From Funneliformis mosseae (lineage: Eukaryota > Glomeromycota > Glomeromycetes > Glomerales > Glomeraceae): a DNA stretch of 10,711 bases. The stretch is taken from assembly GCA_910592005.1 (NCBI GenBank), contig CAJVPP010003799.1:1-10711 (forward strand), read 5' to 3'. A program made the position numbers and the translations under genes. Shown here piece by piece: positions 1-7,798 of this stretch (position 1 is its first letter; each line of letters starts with the position of its first letter). The notes below the pieces were generated by a model. It saw nothing but the letters and a program-made list of their open reading frames with translations, was not told the origin of the DNA and made no database searches.

Positions 1-74
1 AAATGAGTTAAAAATACAATGTAAAAGCCAATATATATATTATTAATTAACCTAATTTAAATAAGGTTTTATAC
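1..74 (-). other. Probable start of kinase intron 2, running off the window
   Basis: On the minus strand the sequence after exon 2 begins GTATAAAACC. In the exon 2 frame it meets TAG after eight codons and stays very AT-rich to the window edge. It is best read as an intron with its acceptor outside the window. The exact donor is an inference; a truncated kinase ending at that TAG is the alternative. Confidence 0.5.
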
Positions 75-446
75 CTTTGTATGATGCTGTAATCCCAAAA
101 AAACGGATGATATTACAATGAAATTCAACTGCCCGTTGAAGCTCGAGCTAAATTATTACAAATTAAAAATTTTGGCTTGATATAAATGATATTATAATAA
201 ACAAATTGAAATATATTTTGTAATTACCTCATGAACTATTTCTTTAACGGTAGCGTTGTTAAAGTTATGAAACGATTTTAATGCAAGATATTGCTTTGAA
301 TTTTTCCAATTTGCACGATAGACTTTTCCAAAGCTGCCTGAACCAATCTTTTGAAACTTGCTAAAATGTTTGTATTCAAAGTATTTTATATTATTACTTG
401 AAATATATTTTTCAATAAACTCATTTGAATTCTTGGAAGTTTCCAT
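75..446 (-). CDS. Protein kinase (TKL-like, Glomeromycotina-expanded family), 5' exons, partial
   Basis: This is the N-terminal part of a protein kinase, which would transfer phosphate from ATP to a protein Ser/Thr/Tyr. Exon 1 (446 down to 228, 73 codons) starts at an ATG. Residues 34-42 form the Gly-rich loop (IGSGSFGKV) and Lys57 in LALK is the expected ATP-binding lysine. Exon 1 ends in IVHE at a GTAATT donor, in phase 0. Exon 2 (147 down to 75, 24 codons plus one base) continues in frame with LELQRAVEFH and then NIIRFFGIT, which is the C-helix and beta-4 stretch of this family; the C-helix Glu is probably Glu73 or Glu75. Exon 2 probably ends at AAAG/GTATAA, because reading on meets a TAG eight codons later. 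The catalytic loop, DFG and the rest lie beyond the window. No zinc-binding region precedes the kinase domain, so the N-terminus is short. Substrate is unknown. Nothing seen suggests a broken gene in this part. Confidence 0.88.
148..227 (-). other. GT-AG spliceosomal intron in the kinase gene
   Basis: On the minus strand this 80-nt segment begins GTAATT and ends AATTTAG. It is AT-rich and would bring stop codons into the reading frame if retained. Removing it joins IVHE to LELQRAV in phase 0 and restores the expected kinase sequence, which is the main support. Confidence 0.85.
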
Positions 447-485
447 TTTGATTTTTTTAATTGGATATTTAGCAAGCGAAATGAT

Positions 486-602
486 AAAAAATTTTGGAGA
501 AAAAATTGCACTCGGTGTTATAAATGTAAAAAATTTTGGAGAAAAAAATGCACTCGGTGTTATAAATGTAAAAAAAATTTTTTAATAAAAAACGCACTCG
601 GT
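486..602. repeat. 42-bp tandem repeat in the kinase 5' flank
   Basis: There are two nearly identical 42-bp units (486-527 and 528-569) and a degenerate third (570-602). Each contains an A-run, then ATTTTGGAGAAAAAA in the first two, then GCACTCGGT at 508-516, 550-558 and 594-602. Read in the direction of the kinase gene, the shared core is ACCGAGTGC, about 62, 104 and 148 bp upstream of the start codon. The third unit has lost the TTTTGGAG part but kept the core. It may be a set of regulatory sites or 5' UTR sequence, or simply a local tandem duplication; function is inferred only from position. Confidence 0.7.
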
Positions 603-1982
603 AGATCAACACTATTTTCATTGTAAAAAAAGAACATTAAAATCTTATCATGCAGTGTAACAATTGTATAACTCTAATAATAATTTTTTTTTATTCTCAC
701 AATATAATAATTATAATAAGCTTTCATTTCAAAAAAAAATTTAAGCGACATAATTTAGTTTTTTCGAGATTATTTTAACGTCCTGCAGGAATAAACGATT
801 CAACTCTAAAGAGCAAATAACTTAATATGAAAATAAAATACAAGTTAAGTGGTTATATTTCTTGTTAGTCATATTTAAAAAATTGCAAAACAAAATTAAA
901 AAATCCTACATTATTTGCATTAAATACATACATATCACATGAAAAAAATGATCTGCTCAATGTCTTTTTTATTCATTTATTCGATTCGTTATATCTTCAT
1001 TTAAATTTTATTAAAATAAAAAAGATATTCTAATCAAAAGTTCAAAATTTTTTTTATAAACACAATTTTTGTACATTTTCATATTCTCTTTTATTTCAAA
1101 ATAAATAAAAAAAAAAATATCATATTTCCTAATAAATGCAATTTCTGATGATTTGAGACGATAAAGTATACAAATTTAACATGATATTTCGAACAAGAAA
1201 TATTCACAATCAAACTCACTGAACTACTTCATTTAACTAACCATCTTTCCAAATGTTGATATAACGAACTTTTAAAAATTTTCGTTGACATTTTTAATCG
1301 CAAATCGTATTGCGTCTCAGATCACACTGCGGCGATTGTCACGACTAATTTATCAGCTATGTAACGTTTAGATTATTTTTCATAATATGTATTGAATAAT
1401 ATATTTTTCATTACTAATCTTATTTACTTTATTTATCTAGCATAAATTATTTACTTTATTTGTATTTTTATTATTATAAAAGTTTCAACCTTCTTCTTGT
1501 CTTCATACACGGATCTCGTGATAACTAACTACCAAAGTGAACGTAATAGTAAATCTATTTGTTTGTTAATCGTTTATTCTCTTAGGAAAGGCCTTCAAGA
1601 TAATTAAGTTATTAAGATAATTGGTTTGTTAGCTTCGGTTTCGGTACGATTCCAGGCCTAACAACATGAAATGCAAGATTTTTCCTCAACATATTTTAAA
1701 AGAATTTAAAAGTGATCTATCTTATCATCATCATTTACGACTAATATTTGTAACTGATAATTTTTTAATCCATCGATACGATTTTCAATTGAATTGGATA
1801 ATAGAATTTTCATTTAATCAAAAAAATATTTAATTAAATAAGATCCTAATCCAATAAATGTGTCGAAGCGTTTGTATAAGACTTGGATGGATTCAGATAC
1901 TTAAAATGCGGATCATCTTAAAACATTTGAGAAAACTATAGAAGAATAAATATAACATTTTGATATAACCACAAAATTTACA
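603..1982. other. Non-coding AT-rich spacer
   Basis: I see no gene in this stretch. It consists of A/T runs with many stops in all frames. Slightly less AT-rich patches occur near 1290-1360 and 1630-1665 without a readable frame. A 15-bp sequence, TTATTTACTTTATTT, occurs twice in a row at 1420-1434 and 1447-1461. AAGATAATT also occurs twice close together near 1600-1622. Confidence 0.6.
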
Positions 1983-2132
1983 ATGCAATCAAAGCTTGTC
2001 TTCTGCGGGTATTCTTTAATTGCCTTATTTCTTCACTTTCTAAATAGCAGCCATTTTTCGAAGCAAAAATCATTTCCTAATCACTTTAAAGATTTATTTT
2101 TTAATGACGTAGGATTATCAAGTAATTGCTGA
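1983..2132 (+). CDS. Candidate small secreted protein (49 aa), unrecognised
   Basis: An ATG-started frame of 49 codons ends in TGA. The N-terminus reads as a short basic n-region (MQSK), a hydrophobic core of about 15 residues (LVFCGYSLIALFLHF) and a polar, small-residue segment (LNSSHFS), which is the layout of a signal peptide. The remainder is short, with Lys, Phe, Asn and His, and a Cys as its last residue. Arbuscular mycorrhizal fungi make many short secreted proteins, so the class is plausible. However, T-rich DNA encodes Leu/Phe-rich stretches by chance, no homologue is recognised, and only two Cys are present. I infer no function. Confidence 0.22.
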   Translation: MQSKLVFCGYSLIALFLHFLNSSHFSKQKSFPNHFKDLFFNDVGLSSNC

Positions 2133-2644
2133 AATGAAACATTGACAAAATATCAAGTCTATTTATCCAATTAACGGTATATGATTCGACTCAAATGTAT
2201 TCAAATTTAAGAAAATTCGGATCATCAAATAAAGGAGCCTTGAATAAGTCGCCAAACGTTTTAATTTTATTTTTCTTCTCGACTAAAATGTAACAAATAA
2301 GTATCGAGAAGTCTGCTAGAATATTCGTAAATATTATACATATTTTTTTGTTCCACTGAAATTTTTAGCCATGCACTGAATGACCCCCATCTCTTTGCGG
2401 TGATTTCATTATTCATACACATTATTTTGACACTTTTGATTTTGATATATATATATTTTTTTTTAATTAACGTAAATGATCGTTTTAACATGGAAATCTA
2501 ATATAATATCGATTATTTAAAATTTATTTATTGTATAAATACGTACTAATCTTTCTTTTCTTCTTAACTCTTCTATGAAGCATATACGACATTGCGACCT
2601 CTTTTCTACATGACCGATCTTGATCACACTTTTTAATGTAGTGA
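2133..2644. other. AT-rich spacer without a recognisable gene
   Basis: No gene can be supported here. A 74-codon minus-strand frame spans 2267-2491, but its Lys/Ile/Tyr-rich start comes from a poly-T and TA-repeat tract and it matches no family I know. The TA run near 2445-2455 and the T run near 2456-2464 are simple sequence. Confidence 0.5.
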
Positions 2645-2800
2645 AAACTAACCGCCTCTAACGTATATTTCTCTTTTAGTCGTGTGTTGAAGTATGTAAA
2701 TGAATCCTATTTTCAAACGGAAACCCTAGGTTTAGATTTAAGTATTGGACTTCTTTTTGAATTTGGTACAAGTCCAGACAAAGATTGTGTAAATACCTAA
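2645..2800 (+). pseudogene. Coding-like block, unrecognised (possible gene remnant)
   Basis: A 51-codon open frame without a starting Met follows a TGA and ends in TAA. It reads with a balanced composition, including VLKYVNESYFQ, then TLGLDLSIGLLFEFG, then TSPDKDC, which is unlike the Lys/Asn/Ile/Phe mixture expected from AT-rich noise. A T-rich acceptor-like CTCTTTTAG lies inside it at about 2671-2679, so the block could begin there as an exon. I do not recognise the family. Frames of this length occur by chance in such DNA, so this rests on amino-acid flavour alone. Confidence 0.25.
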
Positions 2801-3256
2801 AAAAATTAGTATTTTGTTTTTGAAGGCTAGTAATGATTAAATCAAGTCATTACGTAATGATATTATCGAAGGCTTTTGCTCATTTCATTCGATCATCATG
2901 ATTTGATAAGAATATGCGAATATGTATGGGTCAGTACCCCTATGATGAACCCTCCAACAATAATTTCCCACGCGTTAAGATCTAATAAATATTTAATCAT
3001 GAAATAATAAGTAATACAAGGAATAACGACAAATAGCATTATTAAATAGGAAATTCATTTACAATATTCATTATAAGCTGTTCTATATTGAGCAACAAGA
3101 CTTTGTTGTATAGAATTTAAAAGAATTTGCCGAAACTTTATTTCTGTAAATAATTGTAAGATGGAGATTGTAATCGTAATTTTTCGTTTTCTTCATGCCA
3201 ACAATATCAGATTTCCATATCAGAAATGGTCACAAGTAACTCATTGTATTTCTTAA
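2801..3256. other. Spacer with a 14-bp perfect palindrome
   Basis: No gene was seen. TCATTACGTAATGA at 2847-2860 is a perfect palindrome. The stretch 2930-2985 is somewhat less AT-rich but has no readable frame. The remainder is AT-rich sequence upstream and downstream of the F-box-like remnant. Confidence 0.5.
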
Positions 3257-3737
3257 TCAATAAAAAGGTTGAAACTGACCAGCCAGCTTTTCTAAAGCTT
3301 TATATTTATGATCAAAAAGTGATTGATTTGATAAGCAATGTTCTTCACCATTTTCCCTTCCGAGAATTCTTTCAAAATTTTTAAGAACTACAGTAGTATC
3401 AATAAATAAAGATTTCCTAATCCTTCGGATAAATGGTTGTTAGACTTAGATTTAAATATTTCAAGGATTTTGATAAGTTTCGACCTAAACCCGTTAAAAT
3501 ACTTGAATTGACTTTAACATGGTACTCTAATGGATTTAAACAATAATCATCATTCCCAATCGAAAGATATTTGAAGTTTTCCCTTATATGATAAATCATA
3601 TTATGTAATGGAGGGGCATCCTTCTTTTGTTTTATCGTAAGCTTTAATTCTAAATTTTCCAAATAAGCACTAACTTTTTGAAATAATAAATCACCGAGAC
3701 TTTGCCAACCAATTTTAAATATTTGATCTTCAATAGA
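3257..3737 (-). pseudogene. F-box/LRR-like protein remnant, frameshifted
   Basis: On the minus strand one frame is open from 3737 to a TAG at 3417 (106 codons, no initial Met). It includes FKIGWQSLGDLLFQKV and, near its end, LTGLGRNLSKSLKYLNLSLT followed by a stop. The latter strongly resembles the leucine-rich repeats of the F-box proteins expanded in Rhizophagus, in which lines of the type LGxNLPxSLxYLNLxL recur. The frame continues one base over (3421 down to 3257, 54 codons: SLFIDTTVVLKNFE and later HKYKALEKLAG), ending in TGA; I cannot assign that part. The N-terminal F-box and most repeats are absent and there is no start codon. This reads as a decayed fragment. An internal exon of a live gene is the less likely alternative. 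F-box proteins would act as SCF ubiquitin-ligase adaptors. Confidence 0.5.
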
Positions 3738-4120
3738 TCAGAGACATCAAGCAGCCGAAGAACCTGATTAATCCCATACAATAAACGAATTGCAAAAATC
3801 TAAGTTGTGTGAGGTTCCATCAAAAGGTAGATCCGTGAAATCACAGATTTCAAATTTTATCGAAGTTAAATTAGAACAAGACATCAAAGCATTTGATAAA
3901 GAAATGTTGGTACTATGGAAAGTATATTTTTACGATTTCAAATTTTCATTTGGGTTTGAAGTAACGCTTATATTTAGTATTGTAAACAATTTTTATTTTT
4001 ATCGCCGTGCAAATATGTTTTACAATTTGTCATTAATTTAATTACTTAAAAATTGATGCCTCATATGATATAACTTTATTCGTGATGAGTTTAATTATCT
4101 GAACCGGATAATTAGTTTAG

Positions 4121-4430
4121 TTATACCAAAACTTCACTGGTAATGGATTTTGCCATTTCATGCAAAATACTTTTAAAGTCGCGATATGTTTCAACCTTTT
4201 TAAAACCCTCTCCAGAAGGCAAATTATACGTATATAAATAGTTGTCCATAATTGTCGTTTCTTCGTTGCTTATCTTTAGTAACGGACGTGTTTTGAGCAA
4301 AAAAGCTCAGTCAAATAAACTAATCCATATCAATCACCTTGAAAAGTAAATTAGATAATTTTATTATATATTTCCCATCCCTTTTCTCAACATCATATTA
4401 GTATAATTCCTCATCTAAAAAATCTGCGAC
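4121..4430 (-). pseudogene. Coding-like remnant in two frames, unrecognised
   Basis: Two adjoining minus-strand blocks read like one decayed protein. The first (4430 down to 4320) gives VADFLDEELY, a TAA, then YDVEKRDGKYIIKLSNLLFK before a TAG. It is preceded by ACTTTAG, an acceptor-like end. The second (4306 down to 4121, 61 codons) is in another frame and gives KTRPLLKISNEETTIMDNYL, then YTYNLPSGEGFKKVETYRDF, ending SEVLV and TAA. A Met at 4249 could start a 42-residue product. The charged, mixed composition differs from chance AT-rich translation, and the second block looks like a genuine C-terminus. I do not recognise the family. The stop and the frame change argue against a working gene. 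Confidence 0.3.
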
Positions 4431-5107
4431 CTAAAGTCATTTTTATAATAATATAAATTATTTAAGGAATGTTATATGCTAATTCAATATTCCTCCCTAT
4501 AATGCGAAAACTATGCTACTCACTTCTGTGGCACACCATAATAATATTTTAAGTTTCTGATAAATTTAATCAAAAATATGTGACACGTGATGAAAATTTA
4601 TTGCGCATGAAGTCGGTTTGTAACATTTTGCTGATAAAATTATTAATAATTATTAATTTTTCGAACGAGTTTCTATAATCTGAGAAATTGCTTGTGAATC
4701 TTAGATTTCAGTATTATTATATAAGGCACTAATTCATTTTCAGTTAAATTAATAGTATATGTGCAGAAGAAATTCTATAAGCATTTTCTTTGTAGTTAAA
4801 TTTTATTAATACTCGATATCGATATTGAATCAATATTAGTATTTTTCTTTTATAAATTTTTTGCGCTTTATAATTTTAATTTTTAATTTCTTAATCGTAA
4901 ATAATACAATTTTTCTTTTGTTATCAAGATAATATAACATTGGTCACAAGACTAATTAAATCATATGGATTGTGAGTTTAATGGCTAGTCTGTCGTCATA
5001 AAATAATCCTCAAGCGTAAGTTCACATAATTTATCAGCTTCCTCCATGTGTTATTTTTACTGAGAAGTTTATAATAGGATCATTGTTATTCCTTTATTTA
5101 AATATTT

Positions 5108-5133
5108 ATTGAAAATTTTAAAAAATTTTCAAT
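5108..5133. repeat. Perfect inverted repeat, 12-bp arms
   Basis: ATTGAAAATTTT at 5108-5119 is followed by two A and its exact reverse complement AAAATTTTCAAT at 5122-5133. It could extrude as a hairpin. In DNA this AT-rich, palindromes of this length arise by chance, so no role is implied. Confidence 0.7.
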
Positions 5134-5281
5134 TCAATCAAAGAAACTTTATTAAAAATCATCGTTTCCTCAATTTTCGGCAATACCGTCATGAATTGAA
5201 TTTTTATTAATTTAAACCTAATATAATTGTTAAACAAAGAGAGAAATTTCTCGTTGATTTAATCAGGATTCTAACGGGCAC

Positions 5282-5300
5282 GGTCGTGACCGATATCGGT
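5282..5300. repeat. Two overlapping GC-richer palindromes
   Basis: GGTCGTGACC at 5282-5291 is an inverted repeat with 4-bp arms around GT. It overlaps ACCGATATCGGT at 5289-5300, a perfect 12-bp palindrome, and GGTC recurs at 5302-5305. The cluster sits in a short GC-richer island inside very AT-rich spacer. It may be the worn end of a transposable element or a protein-binding site; neither is shown. Confidence 0.6.
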
Positions 5301-5427
5301 TGGTCTGACTTTTCAGAATGACTGCGGTTTTTACTGTCCATTTAACTAGATCTTCCAATGATCGATCATTTTGCCGAACTCAAAATTAATTTTAAATGTA
5401 AACAAGGAAAGTTTAATTTTTTTTAAA

Positions 5428-5475
5428 AAATAAATAAAAATAAAAAATAAAAATAAAAAAAAAAAGAAAAAAAAT
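5428..5475. repeat. Low-complexity A-rich tract
   Basis: This is a run of A broken by single T and one G, in units such as AAATAAAAAT. It is simple sequence with no strand-specific content. Confidence 0.8.
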
Positions 5476-5621
5476 AGTGTATCAGAAAAGAATCGACCAA
5501 ATACTTGAATAATAATAATATGCCTTATTATTACGATTAATTTACACTAGTAGTTTAACATAAATACATAAGTAATCATTAACGGTTGGTAACATAATTA
5601 ATTACTTAAAGTACATACTAT

Positions 5622-5768
5622 CTTCTTCAATAAGATGCATCGAAGCTAGCTCGTTATAACCTCCTGCCTTCAAAGAAGCCTTTCTTTTGCGCGCTCATAA
5701 TTTTCCAGACGAATTTACGACCCGCATTTGCATTCAAAATGTGGTAATTTATTTCCAATTTAATGACA
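5622..5768 (-). pseudogene. Coding-like remnant with a CxC motif, unrecognised
   Basis: On the minus strand one frame reads LPHFECKCGS, a TAA, then IRLENYERAKERLL before a TGA. A second frame continues as KRKASLKAGGYNELASMHLI and EEDSMYFK, ending in TAA at 5622. The CKCG pair with basic and acidic neighbours suggests half of a zinc-binding unit followed by a C-terminal tail. The local base composition is less AT-rich than the flanks, which fits former coding DNA. No family is recognised. One stop and one frame change within about 50 codons indicate that it is not functional, if it is real. Confidence 0.25.
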
Positions 5769-6465
5769 ATGACTTTCTATGTCCAATCTCCCAGTCGATA
5801 TGATAATAGTGACTCGTTGATTGGCAGATAAATTAATTAAATCAAATAAATATATTGTCCATATGAAATTTATTATTGATCGATTTTCATATAGTTAAAT
5901 TTTTATAAGTCTCTTACTAAATTTAAAGTTTTTTAAACCTTCATAATTCTAAATTATTTTTCCATATTCTGCAAAAATTATTCTAATAATTGCCTCTTCT
6001 TTGTAACTGAACGCTTTTTCTAAAAAAAAAAAAAAAAAAAAAAAATACTTTCAGACACAGTTGCTACTACCAATTTCATATTTTCACGGTGATTAAAATA
6101 TATATATATAGGATTTGTTCTTCCACCATAGCGACGCGTGTCCTGTCTCGTACTAGGTTCACAACTCAACGCTATAATAAAAAAAAACCATATTTTAATC
6201 CTCCCTATTTTGATCCTTTTATTTTATTTTAAATAGAAAGTTATAAATAAAGAATTTCCAATGTCAAAATTTAACATTGTTTTCTTAAGGTATATTTTAT
6301 TTATTAGCAATTCACTATTTATAATTAGATGAAACGGAAAAGTATGCTGGATTAATTTTTCATTTTGATTTATACGTTATAAATGTTAGTTTTTTAAAAT
6401 TGAGTATTTAAATTATCAAATTAATGGTTGCAAATATACAAACACATCCTAAATGCAATAAGTAA
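5769..6465. other. Spacer with poly-A and TA microsatellite
   Basis: No gene was seen. A pure run of 24 A occupies 6022-6045 and an (AT) run occupies 6098-6110. A GC-richer patch at about 6121-6175 contains ATAGCG (6128-6133) and its complement CGCTAT (6170-6175), 36 bases apart. The rest is AT-rich without readable frames. Confidence 0.55.
6022..6045. repeat. Poly-A tract (24 A)
   Basis: This is an uninterrupted run of 24 A. Its length may vary between strains or reflect assembly error. It could also be the tail of an old retrotransposed copy, but no coding remnant abuts it on the 5' side. Confidence 0.9.
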
Positions 6466-6678
6466 CTTAGTAATTGGTTTTATCTCAGAGGAGTAATAAC
6501 AACGCGATACCCTAAAGCGAAAAGTGAAGGAGGAATAGAAGTTATTAAGAAGTGGGATGAGCAAATAACTGAAAGAAAATATTGAAACAGCAAGGTTTTA
6601 AAAGCATCAAAAATTTTGAATAAAATGAACATAACAATGAATATTATTGCATTCAGTTCTTTCGTTATGTATTTATAA
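6466..6678 (+). pseudogene. Coding-like block with one in-frame stop, unrecognised
   Basis: A plus-strand frame reads LSNWFYLRGVITTRYPKAKS and EGGIEVIKKWDEQITERKY, then TGA at 6583. It stays open in the same frame for 30 more codons (SKVLKASKILNKMNITMNII and on) to TAA at 6676. The first half is strikingly protein-like and contains an acceptor-like TATCTCAG at 6481-6488, so it could be an old exon. No starting Met is present and I do not recognise the family. The TGA marks it as broken or as the end of a short exon. Confidence 0.28.
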
Positions 6679-6851
6679 ACAAATTGTATTGTAAGAGAAG
6701 GTATTAATTGAATAAAAATGAAGTAATATTGACGTCAAATTTATTTAATATTATCAATTCGATCAGTGTTGCAACTCTTCACTTTCGCTATGACTAAATA
6801 TTAAAATTAAGTAAATTCTAAGTAATAAAATTCTAATTTAAAACTGTGTAA

Positions 6852-7159
6852 ATACGAAATAAACGAATACTAATAAAATCGGAAATTAAAAATAAACGGA
6901 GTTACAAATGCGAGTTAAAACGGCGAAAGCGAAAATATTTCAAAGGTGATAAAGAAAGGATTTCGAGGTGTATGAATGCAAATTATTATAAGGACGAGCG
7001 TGGAATGTTGAGCTGTATAAGGATTTCCGGGTTGCATATATAAAAAAAAAAATTAGGCCAGCCTGGCGTTCTGAACATTTTGACACCTGGCAAACAAATA
7101 TCAAAAGCGATTCTCATGCGGATTTATGGAGATTTTGGGCGGAATTATCTTCAATGTAA
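6852..7159 (+). pseudogene. Coding-like patch in overlapping frames, unrecognised
   Basis: Two plus-strand frames overlap here. One (6852-7043, 63 codons) is very basic: SYKCELKRRKRKYFKGDKER and later CMNANYYKDERGMLSC. The other (6992-7159, 55 codons) reads GRAWNVELYKDFRVAYIKKK, then PAWRSEHFDTWQTN and SDSHADLWRFWAELSSM before TAA. The second has five Trp and balanced charges, so it is the better candidate for real former coding sequence. An acceptor-like run of A then ATTAG ends at 7056, just before PAWRSEHFD. Both may derive from one transposon or gene copy with small deletions. No family is recognised and neither frame has a convincing start. Confidence 0.28.
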
Positions 7160-7576
7160 CAATATGTTAATGTTAAATCAAAATATCTACTATGTTGTTA
7201 TTATATCATATCAATTCGACATTTGGGCTAAAAATCTACTTGAATTTTATACATCCAACTTGTATTAAGAACTGGTTATGTTTAATAGATGATTTCCGAC
7301 GACAGAGGCAGTAATAATGAACTCAAGGCCATTAAGTATTATCATGCCTAATCTTATTGAAGTAGTGTTGTTTCCAGGTTATTTGTATGTAATGATTCAG
7401 GTTCGAATTATTATTTTCATATCTTTGCCCTACTATTTTCACAAATACAGTATAAAGGAAAAATTAAATTAAATTGATGTAAAGTTGTCAAAACGAAGAT
7501 AAACACCATGTTCAAAAAAAAGCATCTCGTGAACATAATTATTTTAGATAAGCTTTGCTAAAGCGAAAATTTTATC

Positions 7577-7619
7577 ATTTCAACACTCAGATGACATCAT
7601 AATCATGTGAGTGTGAAAT
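7577..7619. repeat. Near-perfect foldback, ~17-bp stem
   Basis: The left arm ATTTCAACACTCAGATGA (7577-7594) pairs with the right arm TCATGTGAGTGTGAAAT (7603-7619) across an 8-base loop. The fit has one unpaired base and one mismatch (G opposite G). The stem carries more G and C than the surroundings, which makes chance pairing less likely than for the AT-only palindromes nearby. It could be a hairpin RNA, a small foldback element or a chance structure. Confidence 0.7.
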
Positions 7620-7699
7620 TAATAATTAAATCAGTAATTTTTTTTGAAAAAGCATCTGATTTCTTTTTTGAATTCTTTATTCAAATGAATTAAAAATTA

Positions 7700-7798
7700 T
7701 TTCAAATATTGAAATGATTTAAATGATATCGATTATATTTTTTTTAAAAAAGTGTTTTAATTTAATGACCAAATCAAAAATCAATTTCAATATTTGAA
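7700..7798. repeat. AT-rich inverted repeat, ~21-bp arms
   Basis: TTTCAAATATTGAAATGATTT at 7700-7720 matches the reverse complement of 7777-7798 with one extra base in the right arm. The spacing is about 56 bases. The arms themselves contain the palindrome TTTCAAATATTGAAA. This may be a decayed miniature element or chance AT structure. Confidence 0.6.

Larger units (their letters stand above)
4431..5621. other. AT-rich spacer with palindromes and an A-rich tract
   Basis: No gene was found. The stretch holds several palindromes: AATTATTAATAATT near 4646; a 12-bp-arm inverted repeat at 5108-5133; ACCGATATCGGT at 5289-5300; and AATGATCGATCATT at 5357-5370. An A-rich tract built of AAATAAAAAT-like units runs from about 5428 to 5475. 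The short patch 5271-5310 stands out as GC-richer than its surroundings. Confidence 0.55.

Noticed and set aside
358..585. 75-codon plus-strand frame over the kinase start and the tandem repeat
   Set aside because: It is the antisense of kinase exon 1 in its first part, and its tail merely repeats the 42-bp unit (GEKxALGVINVKNF twice). No independent coding evidence.
2267..2491. 74-codon minus-strand frame
   Set aside because: The start lies in a poly-T and TA tract giving a Lys/Ile/Tyr run. The remainder matches no family I recognise, and this length is expected by chance.
3790..4041. 83-codon plus-strand frame (KSKLCEVPSKGRSVKSQISN and on)
   Set aside because: The first 40 residues look protein-like, but the frame starts at TTG rather than ATG, the second half is Phe/Tyr/Ile-rich AT noise, and no family is recognised. 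Worth a search, not enough to annotate.
4646..4659. AATTATTAATAATT palindrome
   Set aside because: Made only of A and T; expected often in DNA of this composition.
6128..6175. Possible tRNA: 6-bp stem ATAGCG/CGCTAT around a GGTTCACAAC box-B-like sequence
   Set aside because: Only 48 bases end to end, with no D-arm or anticodon arm that fits; too short for a tRNA.
7080..7268. 62-codon plus-strand frame starting with an apparent Met
   Set aside because: It begins at a TTG, not ATG, and overlaps the better block ending at 7159, whose Trp-rich composition is more convincing. The second half is Tyr/Ile/Asn-rich.
7398..7407. GGTTCGAAT, a tRNA box-B-like sequence
   Set aside because: No box A, acceptor stem or anticodon arm can be built upstream.
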